A stretch of DNA of 5,889 nucleotides. Origin: JANWHZ01 sp964527385. Lineage in GTDB: Bacteria > Patescibacteriota > Saccharimonadia > Saccharimonadales > UBA4665. The notes below the pieces were generated by a model. It was not told the origin of the DNA and searched no databases. It was given only the letters and a program-made list of their open reading frames with translations. The stretch covers positions 1 to 5,889 of the forward strand of contig CAZGPZ010000064.1 of NCBI GenBank assembly GCA_964527385.1. Direction: 5' to 3'. This document shows, one piece after another, positions 1-5,800 of this stretch (position 1 is its first letter; each line of letters opens with the position of its first letter). A program made the translations under genes and the position numbers.

Positions 1-9
1 TGCTATACT
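1..9 (+). promoter_or_regulatory. Extended -10 promoter element for the VKOR gene, leaderless start
   Basis: TATACT at 4-9 is preceded by TGC at 1-3, which gives an extended -10 pattern (TGn-TATAAT-like). The ATG of the VKOR gene begins at 17, only 7 nt after the -10 hexamer, so transcription would begin at or within a base or so of the start codon. No Shine-Dalgarno-like sequence lies between them. The -35 region is outside the window, so only half of the promoter can be judged. The TTG at 11 would lie upstream of the predicted transcript start, which argues for the ATG at 17. Confidence 0.5.
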
Positions 10-16
10 TTTGACA

Positions 17-652
17 ATGCCTAAGAATTCTTCAAGGCCGGTCGCAGAAACCCCCAACACCGGGCATCGCCTCGCAAAAGCTATTCCGTATTTGTTGGTA
101 ATCGGCGGCATCATCGGCATTATTTGCTCGGTTATTTTGATCAGCGACCAAATACACATCTGGGAAAACCCGAACTATGTCCCGGCGTGCGACCTCAATC
201 CGATCGTCAACTGCGGTACTGTTATTAACTCCAAAGAGGGTGAACTGTTCGGCATCCCCGCGCCGTTCCTGGGACTCATGGTCTTTCCGAGCCTCGTGAC
301 CGTTGGTGCCGCGATGTTCGCCGGAGCAACATTCAAGCGCTGGTTCTGGCAGCTTGTCGAACTCGGCATGCTCGGCAGCGTGGCATTCGCGCTGTGGTTG
401 TTTTGGCTCAGCATGTACCGCGTGCATGCGCTCTGTCCATTCTGCCTGACCGTCGACGTTGTGGTGTATACGCTCGCGTGGTATGTGACCCTGTACGTTA
501 TCCGCGAGGGGCACGTCGCCGTCCCGAAACGCCTGATCAGCCTGGTTGATTTTGCCCGCATCCACCATTTGGAAATCCTCGTCGTCTGGTTACTGCTGAT
601 CGCGGCCTGGATACTCAAGCATTTCTGGTATTTTTACGGGCAATACATTTAA
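17..652 (+). CDS. Vitamin K epoxide reductase (VKOR) family membrane protein, stand-alone
   Basis: The 211-residue protein matches the bacterial VKOR fold. In this family the enzyme takes electrons from a periplasmic thioredoxin-like partner and passes them to quinone, so it drives disulfide formation in exported proteins. The redox centre CPFC is at residues 140-143. The loop pair is Cys58 and Cys66 (CDLNPIVNC), with the same C-x7-C spacing as Cys43/Cys51 of human VKOR. About five hydrophobic segments are visible, near residues 24-44, 84-104, 110-132, 146-163 and 184-204. No thioredoxin domain is fused at the C terminus, unlike many bacterial VKORs, so the DsbA-like partner must be encoded elsewhere. 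I chose the ATG at 17 over the in-frame TTG at 11 because of the promoter position. The metal transporter gene follows after 20 nt and is probably co-transcribed. The family call is secure; the partner and physiological role are inferred. Confidence 0.93.
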   Translation: MPKNSSRPVAETPNTGHRLAKAIPYLLVIGGIIGIICSVILISDQIHIWENPNYVPACDLNPIVNCGTVINSKEGELFGIPAPFLGLMVFPSLVTVGAAMFAGATFKRWFWQLVELGMLGSVAFALWLFWLSMYRVHALCPFCLTVDVVVYTLAWYVTLYVIREGHVAVPKRLISLVDFARIHHLEILVVWLLLIAAWILKHFWYFYGQYI

Positions 653-672
653 CCACGAAGAGCAAAACCAAC

Positions 673-2049
673 ATGCCAGAACACCAGCCGCCCGAAGTAA
701 CCAATACGGCGTTGCCGCCACATAATGGGTTCGTCGAAAGAACGATTGCTTCTACCCAAGCTTTGGAGCAGCGCATCGAGAACGACGTCACCATCAAGAA
801 AACCCGGGAATACTGGCACGCGCTTGGGCCGGGATTGACGACCGGCGCTTCTGACGACGACCCATCGGGCATCGGCACCTACTCGCAAGCCGGCGCGCAA
901 TTCGGCTTCCAGTTGCTGTGGATGTCGGCATTCACGTTGCCGCTGATGGCAATGGTGCAAGAAATGTGTGCGCGCATTGGCCTGGTGACCGGCCGCGGGC
1001 TGGCGGGTAATATTCGTGTTCATTTTTCTAAGAAAGTCATGTACGTCGCGGCGCTGATGCTGCTGGCGGCGAACACATTCAATATTGGCGCCGACCTCGG
1101 CGCAATGGCGCAAGCGGTACAGTTACTGGTACCCCAGGCACGATATATTTTCATCGTGATCGGCTTCGGGGTTTTCAGCTGTCTGCTACAGGTTTTTACG
1201 CCGTATGCCCGGTACGCGAAATATTTAAAATGGCTCGCACTCGTGCTATTCGCATATATTTCATCCGCTATTTTGGCGCATCTCAATTGGGCAGACGTGC
1301 TCCACCACGCGGTCACGCCAAGCATCACGCTCAGCAAGCAGCAATTGCTTATCATTTGCGCAATACTTGGCACGACTATTTCGCCGTACCTGTTCTTTTG
1401 GCAGACATCCCAGGAGGTTGAGGAAGCCGTGCAACAGGGCAGGACATCGATCGCCTCGCGCAAAGGCACCACGCGCGCGGAAGTCAAAGCCATGCGGATT
1501 GATGTTTGGTCGGGTATGGTGCTTTCCAATTTGGTCATGTTCTTCATCGTCGCGGCATGCGGCGCGATTTTGTTCGCCAACGGCATCACCAATATTACGA
1601 CTGCGTCGCAAGCCGCCGAGGCGCTGCGTCCATTCGCCGGCAACGCGACATACTTCTTGTTCGCGGCAGGAATCATCGGCACAGGCCTGCTAGCTATCCC
1701 GGTGCTTGCAGGGTCCAGTTCGTACGCGCTGAGCGAGGCATTTAATTGGCGCGAAGGTTTGTACCGTAAATTCCGGCACGCGCGTGCCTTTTACGTGGTT
1801 ATTATTTTATCAACGCTCGTCGGCGCCAGTTTGAACTTCATTGGCATCGACCCCATCAAAGCATTGATCTACGCCGCCATCGGCAACGGCATAGCCGCGC
1901 CGCTTATCCTCGCGCTCATAGTCTTGATCAGCAGCAACCGCCGCGTCATGGGCGAATGGACCAACCGCCCCGCTGTGACCGTGCTCGGCTGGGTCACGAC
2001 CGCCGTCATGACGATAGCGGGCATTGCCGCCATCGTGTCTATCTTTTGA
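673..2049 (+). CDS. Nramp/SLC11-family divalent metal transporter, atypical metal site
   Basis: The 458-residue protein has a polar N-terminal tail of about 48 residues and then about eleven membrane helices (roughly 50-73, 80-100, 122-148, 159-176, 184-203, 222-243, 281-303, 324-348, 372-391, 396-420, 434-456). This is the Nramp arrangement. Helix 1 carries DDDPSGIGTY (61-70) where canonical members have DPGN. Helix 6 carries ILGTTISPYLFF (231-242) where canonical members have the MPH motif. The Asp63-Pro64 pair is kept, but the metal-ligand Asn is Gly, the selective Met is Ser236 and the following His is Tyr239. In known family members the Met favours Mn2+/Fe2+ over harder ions, so the substrate here cannot be assumed to be manganese or iron. 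Transport would be across the cytoplasmic membrane. The start is the first ATG after the VKOR stop, with only a weak purine stretch GAAGAG at 657-662. No gene symbol is given because of the changed site. Confidence 0.9.
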   Translation: MPEHQPPEVTNTALPPHNGFVERTIASTQALEQRIENDVTIKKTREYWHALGPGLTTGASDDDPSGIGTYSQAGAQFGFQLLWMSAFTLPLMAMVQEMCARIGLVTGRGLAGNIRVHFSKKVMYVAALMLLAANTFNIGADLGAMAQAVQLLVPQARYIFIVIGFGVFSCLLQVFTPYARYAKYLKWLALVLFAYISSAILAHLNWADVLHHAVTPSITLSKQQLLIICAILGTTISPYLFFWQTSQEVEEAVQQGRTSIASRKGTTRAEVKAMRIDVWSGMVLSNLVMFFIVAACGAILFANGITNITTASQAAEALRPFAGNATYFLFAAGIIGTGLLAIPVLAGSSSYALSEAFNWREGLYRKFRHARAFYVVIILSTLVGASLNFIGIDPIKALIYAAIGNGIAAPLILALIVLISSNRRVMGEWTNRPAVTVLGWVTTAVMTIAGIAAIVSIF

Positions 2050-2061
2050 AACAAGGAATAG

Positions 2062-2427
2062 CTATTGCTGATCAGTCACGGCCACGTTGTTAGATTCGGC
2101 TTCACGGGCGGAAAGCTCCAAAGCTGCAAGCATGGAAGTATGGCTATTATTGCCACCTCCGAGTAGAGAGAGTTGCGCCGCAACCACCTGACGCACCATG
2201 TCCAGATTTCGAAGATTACTTACAGTAGCCCCGTATCTCAGCCCTGCGAGTTCGGTCGCATGGAAATCGTCACCGCCCTTCGCATCAGCAATCTGCCCCT
2301 GGTAGTCATTGCGTAGGCCTGTCAACATGTCGGTCATATAGTCTAGGTATCCAAGTGCGCGGTTTAATCCGGCTCCGGCCAGTTCTATTTGCTCGTCAAT
2401 ACTCGGCACGTTTTCCAAATCCGTCAT
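2062..2427 (-). CDS. Hypothetical 121-residue helical protein
   Basis: I do not recognise this family. The protein is 121 residues, acidic, soluble, without cysteine, signal peptide or membrane segment. It looks mostly alpha-helical, with helices likely around residues 10-50, 57-90 and 97-112. Small glycine-rich breaks fall at 51-52 and 90-92. The C-terminal 12 residues are polar and probably disordered. A clear Shine-Dalgarno GGAG lies at 2434-2437, 6 nt before the ATG, and a candidate sigma70 promoter lies just upstream, so it reads as a real, independently expressed gene. It converges on the metal transporter gene with only 12 nt between the stops and no visible terminator. Upstream of it lies the permease remnant at 2505-2600, so it could once have been the distal gene of that lost permease operon. 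That link is inference. Confidence 0.72.
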   Translation of the reverse strand: MTDLENVPSIDEQIELAGAGLNRALGYLDYMTDMLTGLRNDYQGQIADAKGGDDFHATELAGLRYGATVSNLRNLDMVRQVVAAQLSLLGGGNNSHTSMLAALELSAREAESNNVAVTDQQ

Positions 2428-2433
2428 CTATAG

Positions 2434-2490
2434 CTCCATCTCTTTCTTAATAATACTTTTGACCATACAACGAAAAACTACTTTAGGCAA
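2434..2490 (-). promoter_or_regulatory. Promoter and ribosome binding site for the 121-residue gene
   Basis: On the minus strand TTGCCT (2485-2490) and TATGGT (2462-2467) are separated by 17 nt, each matching four of six consensus bases. GGAG at 2434-2437 sits 6 nt upstream of the ATG. TATTAT lies nearer the start but lacks a -35 partner at usual spacing. The stretch 2428-2504 has about 31% G+C by hand count, well below the flanking genes. Confidence 0.4.
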
Positions 2491-2504
2491 GTAAGCAATC
2501 ATAA

Positions 2505-2600
2505 CTATTCGTTCCTTAGCGCGCTGATCGGGTCTTTGCGTGCAGCCTTCAGGGCCGGAATGGTGCCGAAGAGAACGCCGATGCCGACTGAGACACCACA
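2505..2600 (-). pseudogene. 3' remnant of a second MacB/FtsX-type permease gene
   Basis: Read on the minus strand, this 96-nt stretch encodes the last 31 residues and stop (TAG) of a MacB-type permease, ending DPISALRNE. It matches the end of the intact permease gene at 3493-3588. The two differ at 13 of 96 bases in 11 codons. Nine codon changes are silent and two are Ile/Val swaps. This pattern shows that the copy diverged while it was still under selection as a coding gene and lost the rest of its sequence later. Homology stops abruptly at 2600, where AT-rich sequence begins. No start codon or further permease sequence is visible upstream, so it cannot make a protein by itself. Confidence 0.85.
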
Positions 2601-2678
2601 GCTATTCTATTTCTATTCTGCCAACTTGCCAATTTTATAGGTATATTGTAGGTTTAAGGAATATAAGCTGGAGTTATT
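2601..2678 (+). promoter_or_regulatory. AT-rich leader with ribosome binding site for the 241-residue gene
   Basis: This 78-nt stretch has about 31% G+C by hand count. GGAG at 2670-2673 sits 5 nt before the ATG at 2679 and supports that start. TATATT at 2642-2647 and TATAAG at 2662-2667 resemble -10 boxes, but neither has a convincing -35 at 16-18 nt, so the promoter is only suggested. CTATT is repeated three times near 2602-2617 and GCCAA twice near 2620-2632; these are probably just low-complexity AT-rich DNA. Confidence 0.4.
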
Positions 2679-3404
2679 ATGCCGCAAGGACCTATCAAAT
2701 CGAGTGTCGAAACATATCCTATTTCAATTAACTATGAGGAGGCAGTCGCTATCGGCGGTGATTCGGAAGTAGCACTTCAAGAATCGCTCGGAGTGATTGC
2801 AGACCAACAAGCCCAAGCCTGCACTGGGGTAGAGGATTGCCAGCTACAATTACACGCAACTAGAACTGTCGGAGGATATGCCATCAGCAGTTCATGCCGA
2901 GTATGTTATGAACCGACACGTCCCCGTACCGCAGTCGCTGCAGTTGAGTCCACGATCGCCAACAACATGAAACGGTTCCCTGATGTACTACCTCCGTCAG
3001 GCAGTCCCACCATCGGCTTCGAGCAATTTGTCGTGACAAAACAACCCGAAAACGACGACCAGCAGGAAATACATCTCCTACCATGGGAGGCACTGTATGC
3101 ACTCAACCCGGGTCCTCCAGCTACTATCACCAAGACGATGCATGGGCTGTTGCGCGCTAGCAAAAGCGGTATTACGGGTTCCGTGGATCGCGATGCCATA
3201 TTGGTCGACACTGACTTACAGAGATCGTTGGGCTCCAGGGGTTATGCGTTCATAGTTGCTGAGAAAGCCGGACCGCTATTAGAGCAAGCCGATGAGATAC
3301 AGAACAACATTCGCAACTTTGGCGAATCAGGCGTTGCTTTAACAAAGTCCCTTCTCGCAAAATTGATAGAACTCGGCTACTATACCCCAGAATCGGAACA
3401 GTAA
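2679..3404 (+). CDS. Hypothetical 241-residue protein with four cysteines
   Basis: I do not recognise this family. The protein is 241 residues, soluble, with no signal peptide or membrane helix. Its only cysteines are Cys48, Cys54, Cys73 and Cys76 (C-x5-C and C-x2-C), a spacing that could bind one zinc ion in a small N-terminal module. A proline-rich, likely flexible region covers about 101-150, including PPSGSP (105-110) and NPGPP (143-147). The C-terminal part (about 155-237) looks alpha/beta, with a helical stretch at 197-213 and LTKSLLAKLIELGYY at 221-235. The start is supported by GGAG 5 nt upstream. It lies between two copies of a permease gene end, in the opposite direction to both, with AT-rich DNA upstream, which suggests a later insertion. 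It converges on the intact permease with 88 nt between the stops. The function is unknown. Confidence 0.75.
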   Translation: MPQGPIKSSVETYPISINYEEAVAIGGDSEVALQESLGVIADQQAQACTGVEDCQLQLHATRTVGGYAISSSCRVCYEPTRPRTAVAAVESTIANNMKRFPDVLPPSGSPTIGFEQFVVTKQPENDDQQEIHLLPWEALYALNPGPPATITKTMHGLLRASKSGITGSVDRDAILVDTDLQRSLGSRGYAFIVAEKAGPLLEQADEIQNNIRNFGESGVALTKSLLAKLIELGYYTPESEQ

Positions 3405-3429
3405 ACGGGATCGTGCGGAAGCAGCTACG

Positions 3430-3445
3430 GTTGAATCGTTGAATC
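3430..3445 (+). repeat. Tandem 8-nt repeat, two units
   Basis: GTTGAATC occurs twice in immediate succession (3430-3437 and 3438-3445) in the gap between the convergent 241-residue gene and the permease. It could arise by slippage or be part of a transcript-end structure. Nothing more can be supported. Confidence 0.5.
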
Positions 3446-3451
3446 ATTAAC

Positions 3452-3469
3452 GCCGGGGACTCACCCGGC
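3452..3469. terminator. Hairpin between convergent genes, possible transcription end
   Basis: GCCGGG (3452-3457) and CCCGGC (3464-3469) form a perfect 6-bp GC stem around the loop GACTCA. It lies between the convergent stops at 3404 and 3493, where a bidirectional terminator would be expected. Neither side has a real T run (TCTTGCC on plus, GTTAATGATT on minus), so intrinsic termination is uncertain. Confidence 0.3.
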
Positions 3470-3492
3470 TCTTGCCGCAACCGACAATAACG

Positions 3493-3588
3493 CTACTCGT
3501 TTCTTAGCGCGCTGATCGGGTCTTTGCGCGCAGCCTTCAGGGCAGGGATGGTGCCAAAGAGGATGCCAACACCGACCGAAACACCACA
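3493..3588 (-). repeat. Direct repeat copy: intact permease 3' end matching 2505-2600
   Basis: This is the in-gene copy of the 96-nt direct repeat, about 86% identical to 2505-2600 and in the same orientation. The two copies bracket 892 nt (2601-3492) that hold the 241-residue gene. Outside the repeat, on both edges, the flanking sequences are unrelated. Confidence 0.85.
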
Positions 3589-4731
3589 CGCGATGGCAAC
3601 AATTTGCCAGGTGATCGTCGGCGTCAGAGTGGTCAGCAAACGTAGAATAATCTCTATTGCAAATGACAAAATGACGCCGGCAAGCCCGCCAGCTATGCTC
3701 AATACGGCCGCTTCGACAACGAATTGCCGCAAAATTTGCCGGTTAGTCGCGCCAATCGCTTTCCGAATACCGACTTCATGCATGCGCTCGGTGACCGATA
3801 CCAGCATGACATTCATGATGCCGACGCCGCCGACGAGCAAGGAAATCGCTGCCACCCCGGCTATGAGCGCCGTGAGCAAATCCAATATGTTATCGGCTAC
3901 CGTGATCGTTTGGCTTTGCGACAACACCGTAAAATCGTGCTGGCCGCCGTGCGCCGCAAGCAACGTGCCGTTCAGCCGGTCGGCTACGTGGCTAGCTTGG
4001 CTAGCCTGCGTGGGACGGGCGAGGATCTCATACAGCGGCGTCGTGTTGTTGGTCATTTGCCGCGCAGTCTCGTACGAGATAAAAATAGCGTTGTTAAAGT
4101 CAACGTCAACTGACAACGGCGTCGTTTGGAAATCGTTGAAAATGCCGATAACGATGAACTGCTTGCCCAGAATGGTTAACGTCTGCCCGAGCGGCACGTT
4201 TTCGTTGAACATTTCTTGTGCAACCTGTGAGCCAATGACCACTTTGTCCGCGCTCGTCGCAGTATTGTCCAGGAATGTGCCGTACGCCAAGCCCTGGCGG
4301 AGCATGCTTGGCAGGCCAGGTTCCGTGCCGATAGCCAGCGCATTGAAACTATGGTGGTTCTGCCCCGAAATAACACTGCCACCTACGATGCTGAGCGGCA
4401 CCGCTGCTGCCACGCCAGGAGTTTTCTGGGCGGCATTGACATCGCTCGGTTGGAGCGTGCCGTTCGCGCCAGGCTGGAACAACCCGCCAAGGCCGCGGCT
4501 CCCGGCCGAAGCCGTCCCGAGCAACTCTCCCGGCCGGATGGTGATGAGATCCTTGCCTAGGCGCTGGGTCTGCGTGTCCACTTGTCCTTTGATACCTTCG
4601 CCAATCGCGGTCACGGTCACGACCGAAACAACCCCAATAATGATGCCGAGCATTGTGAACAACGACCTGGCACGGTTGCGCCTAATAGTCCGAATAGCCG
4701 TCGTTATTTCGCCTTTCATCAACCGTGCCAT
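3493..4731 (-). CDS. MacB/FtsX-type ABC transporter permease
   Basis: The 412-residue protein has the four-helix MacB/FtsX layout. A first membrane helix at about 24-44 follows the basic NRARS segment. A large extracytoplasmic MacB-type core spans about 46-280, and the C-terminal FtsX domain has helices near 286-308, 336-360 and 373-395. Family hallmarks are GGVGIMNVMLVSVTER (301-316), the cytoplasmic EVGIRKAIGAT loop (319-329) and the end motif PALKAARKDPISALRNE (396-412). Such permeases do not form a classical channel. They couple ATP hydrolysis in the cytoplasm to movements outside the membrane, in efflux, lipoprotein handling or cell-envelope work. The substrate cannot be read from sequence. 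The ATG overlaps the TAA of the upstream ATPase gene (TAATG), and AGAGGA at 4739-4744 gives a ribosome site 7 nt upstream. The two subunits are therefore translationally coupled. No ATPase domain is fused, unlike E. coli MacB. Confidence 0.93.
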   Translation of the reverse strand: MARLMKGEITTAIRTIRRNRARSLFTMLGIIIGVVSVVTVTAIGEGIKGQVDTQTQRLGKDLITIRPGELLGTASAGSRGLGGLFQPGANGTLQPSDVNAAQKTPGVAAAVPLSIVGGSVISGQNHHSFNALAIGTEPGLPSMLRQGLAYGTFLDNTATSADKVVIGSQVAQEMFNENVPLGQTLTILGKQFIVIGIFNDFQTTPLSVDVDFNNAIFISYETARQMTNNTTPLYEILARPTQASQASHVADRLNGTLLAAHGGQHDFTVLSQSQTITVADNILDLLTALIAGVAAISLLVGGVGIMNVMLVSVTERMHEVGIRKAIGATNRQILRQFVVEAAVLSIAGGLAGVILSFAIEIILRLLTTLTPTITWQIVAIACGVSVGVGILFGTIPALKAARKDPISALRNE

Positions 4732-5600
4732 TACTGCTTCCTCTGGCGTTTGGACTGTTTGGATGCTTTCCGTGATTTGCGCTTTGGCGTGCGCTTGGGA
4801 GCAGGGCTGGCTTGCGGCAGCACCTCCATGAGCGCCGAAACACCCGCGACATCATCTTCCGCGCTGCGTTTCGGGATGGCATACATGCTCCTCAAGGCAA
4901 TATCTGCTACTTCGCCGATAGCAGTCTTTTCGTCGGCGATGATCGCGCCATCCCGCATATAGACTACGCGGTTGGCATATCGGGTCAACTCCGGGTTATG
5001 CGTGACAAAAATAACCGTGTTGCCCATACGGTGCACCTCACCCAAAAGCTCCATGACCAACCGCGAACCCGTACTGTCCAAGTTGCCGGTCGGCTCGTCG
5101 GCGATGATCAGTTTCGGGTCGTTCACAAGCGCGCGGGCAATCGCGGCACTTTGGACTTGACCGCCGCTCAATTGCGACGGCAGAAAATACTCGCGGCTTT
5201 TCATGCCGACCCGCTCCAGGATATTGCTGGCGGTTTCCAGCCGCTTGGTCAGCGGCACTCCTTTGTATACCAGCGGCAGGGCGACATTTTCCAGCACCGT
5301 GATGCGGGGTATGAGGTTGTATGATTGAAAAATGAACCCAATCGTGTCCCGGCGGATTTTCGCGGCGCGGTTCGCCGTCATGCGCGCCACTTTGCGCCCA
5401 TTCAGGAAATACTCGCCGTGCGTCGGGCGGTCCAAAAGCCCGATCACGTTCATGAGCGTGCTCTTGCCGCAACCGCTTGGTCCCATGACCGCGATGAACT
5501 CGCCGCTTTCGATCTCCAGGTTAACCTCGTCAAGCGCCAACGTCGTGGCGTCGCCGAAGCCATACAGCTTGCTGACATCTCGCAATTCGATAACAGGCAT
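4731..5600 (-). CDS. ABC transporter ATP-binding protein, MacB/LolD type
   Basis: The 289-residue cytoplasmic ATPase partners the permease encoded right after it. All nucleotide-site elements are present: Walker A GPSGCGKST (40-48), Q-loop Gln92 in FQSYNLIP, signature LSGGQ (144-148), Walker B LIIADEP with Glu169, D-loop NLD (173-175) and switch His201. IGLLDRPTHGEY (53-64) and the NLIP segment after the Q-loop are typical of the MacB/LolD/FtsE group. After the signature the usual QQR is VQS (149-151), so the common Arg is Ser. The ATPase domain ends near 230. The remaining 55-60 residues are an extension ending in a very basic tail (about 269-289, many Lys/Arg), which is not usual for LolD-type ATPases and could touch lipid or nucleic acid. 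The start at 5600 places MPVIELRDVS at the family N terminus; in-frame sequence upstream lacks ABC features and runs into the tRNA region. No Shine-Dalgarno is seen. Confidence 0.94.
   Translation of the reverse strand: MPVIELRDVSKLYGFGDATTLALDEVNLEIESGEFIAVMGPSGCGKSTLMNVIGLLDRPTHGEYFLNGRKVARMTANRAAKIRRDTIGFIFQSYNLIPRITVLENVALPLVYKGVPLTKRLETASNILERVGMKSREYFLPSQLSGGQVQSAAIARALVNDPKLIIADEPTGNLDSTGSRLVMELLGEVHRMGNTVIFVTHNPELTRYANRVVYMRDGAIIADEKTAIGEVADIALRSMYAIPKRSAEDDVAGVSALMEVLPQASPAPKRTPKRKSRKASKQSKRQRKQ
4739..4744 (-). promoter_or_regulatory. Ribosome binding site of the permease, inside the ATPase gene
   Basis: AGAGGA on the minus strand lies 7 nt before the permease ATG (4731) and within the last codons of the ATPase gene. 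With the TAATG overlap it fixes the start and supports coupled translation. Confidence 0.65.
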
Positions 5601-5608
5601 TACTTCAC

Positions 5609-5638
5609 AGTTTATCCCTGTTTCAAGCAGTCGATCAA
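5609..5638 (-). promoter_or_regulatory. Candidate promoter of the ABC operon, near-leaderless
   Basis: On the minus strand TTGATC (5633-5638) and TAAACT (5609-5614) are 18 nt apart; each matches four of six consensus bases. The -10 box ends 8 nt before the ATG at 5600, so the transcript would begin at or just before the start codon. That fits the lack of a Shine-Dalgarno sequence. TAAAAT at 5642-5647 is an alternative -10 but has no -35 at normal spacing. Confidence 0.4.
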
Positions 5639-5712
5639 GTAATTTTACGAAACTTTTCACGCGCTTTTCACAACATGCGTTGCTTGCGTCTCCCCGCGCC
5701 CAAAAACTCCTG

Positions 5713-5718
5713 TATAAT
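5713..5718 (+). promoter_or_regulatory. Consensus -10 box facing the tRNA gene
   Basis: TATAAT is a perfect -10 hexamer on the plus strand. No good -35 lies at 16-18 nt; TTGCGT (5684-5689) would need a 23-nt spacer. If it is used, transcription would start near 5725, about 105 nt before the tRNA, and first cross the hairpin at 5756-5800. Confidence 0.45.
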
Positions 5719-5755
5719 GGACCTGAAATTGCCCTAACATGCAGTTTTGTAGCTA

Positions 5756-5800
5756 CCAAAATCGCAAACCAGGAGCTTGACGACCGCTTGCGATTTTTGG
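5756..5800 (+). other. Long hairpin with internal T run: terminator, attenuator or small RNA end
   Basis: CCAAAATCGCAA (5756-5767) pairs with TTGCGATTTTTGG (5788-5800) as 12 base pairs with one bulged T, around a 20-nt loop. The core TCGCAA/TTGCGA stem is followed by TTTTT at 5794-5798, the shape of an intrinsic terminator. The reverse strand has the same shape with four Ts, so it could act both ways. It stands between the TATAAT box and the tRNA. It could end a short RNA of about 75 nt, or be a processing or attenuation element in the tRNA leader. Confidence 0.45.

Noticed and set aside
11..16. TTGACA as a perfect -35 box
   Set aside because: No -10 lies 16-18 nt downstream (34-39 reads CAAGGC), and the hexamer sits between a good -10 and the start codon, so the match is by chance.
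2047..2061. TGA read as glycine (recoded UGA, as in some CPR lineages)
   Set aside because: Reading through the TGA at 2047-2049 reaches TAG after three codons and adds nothing. No other gene has an internal TGA, so the standard code suffices.
2428..3492. Insertion sequence
   Set aside because: No transposase and no terminal inverted repeats were found by eye at the edges of the segment.
2505..3588. Attachment-site duplication from a recent integrase-driven insertion
   Set aside because: The copies differ at 13 of 96 bases with mostly silent changes, and no integrase or transposase gene is present. A recent site duplication should be nearly identical. An older or homologue-carrying element remains possible.
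3524..4831. A 435-codon open frame on the plus strand across the permease gene
   Set aside because: It is antisense to the well-supported permease gene, has a low-complexity Ser/Thr/Pro/Met-rich composition, no recognisable domain and no ribosome site. It arises from the codon bias of the real gene.
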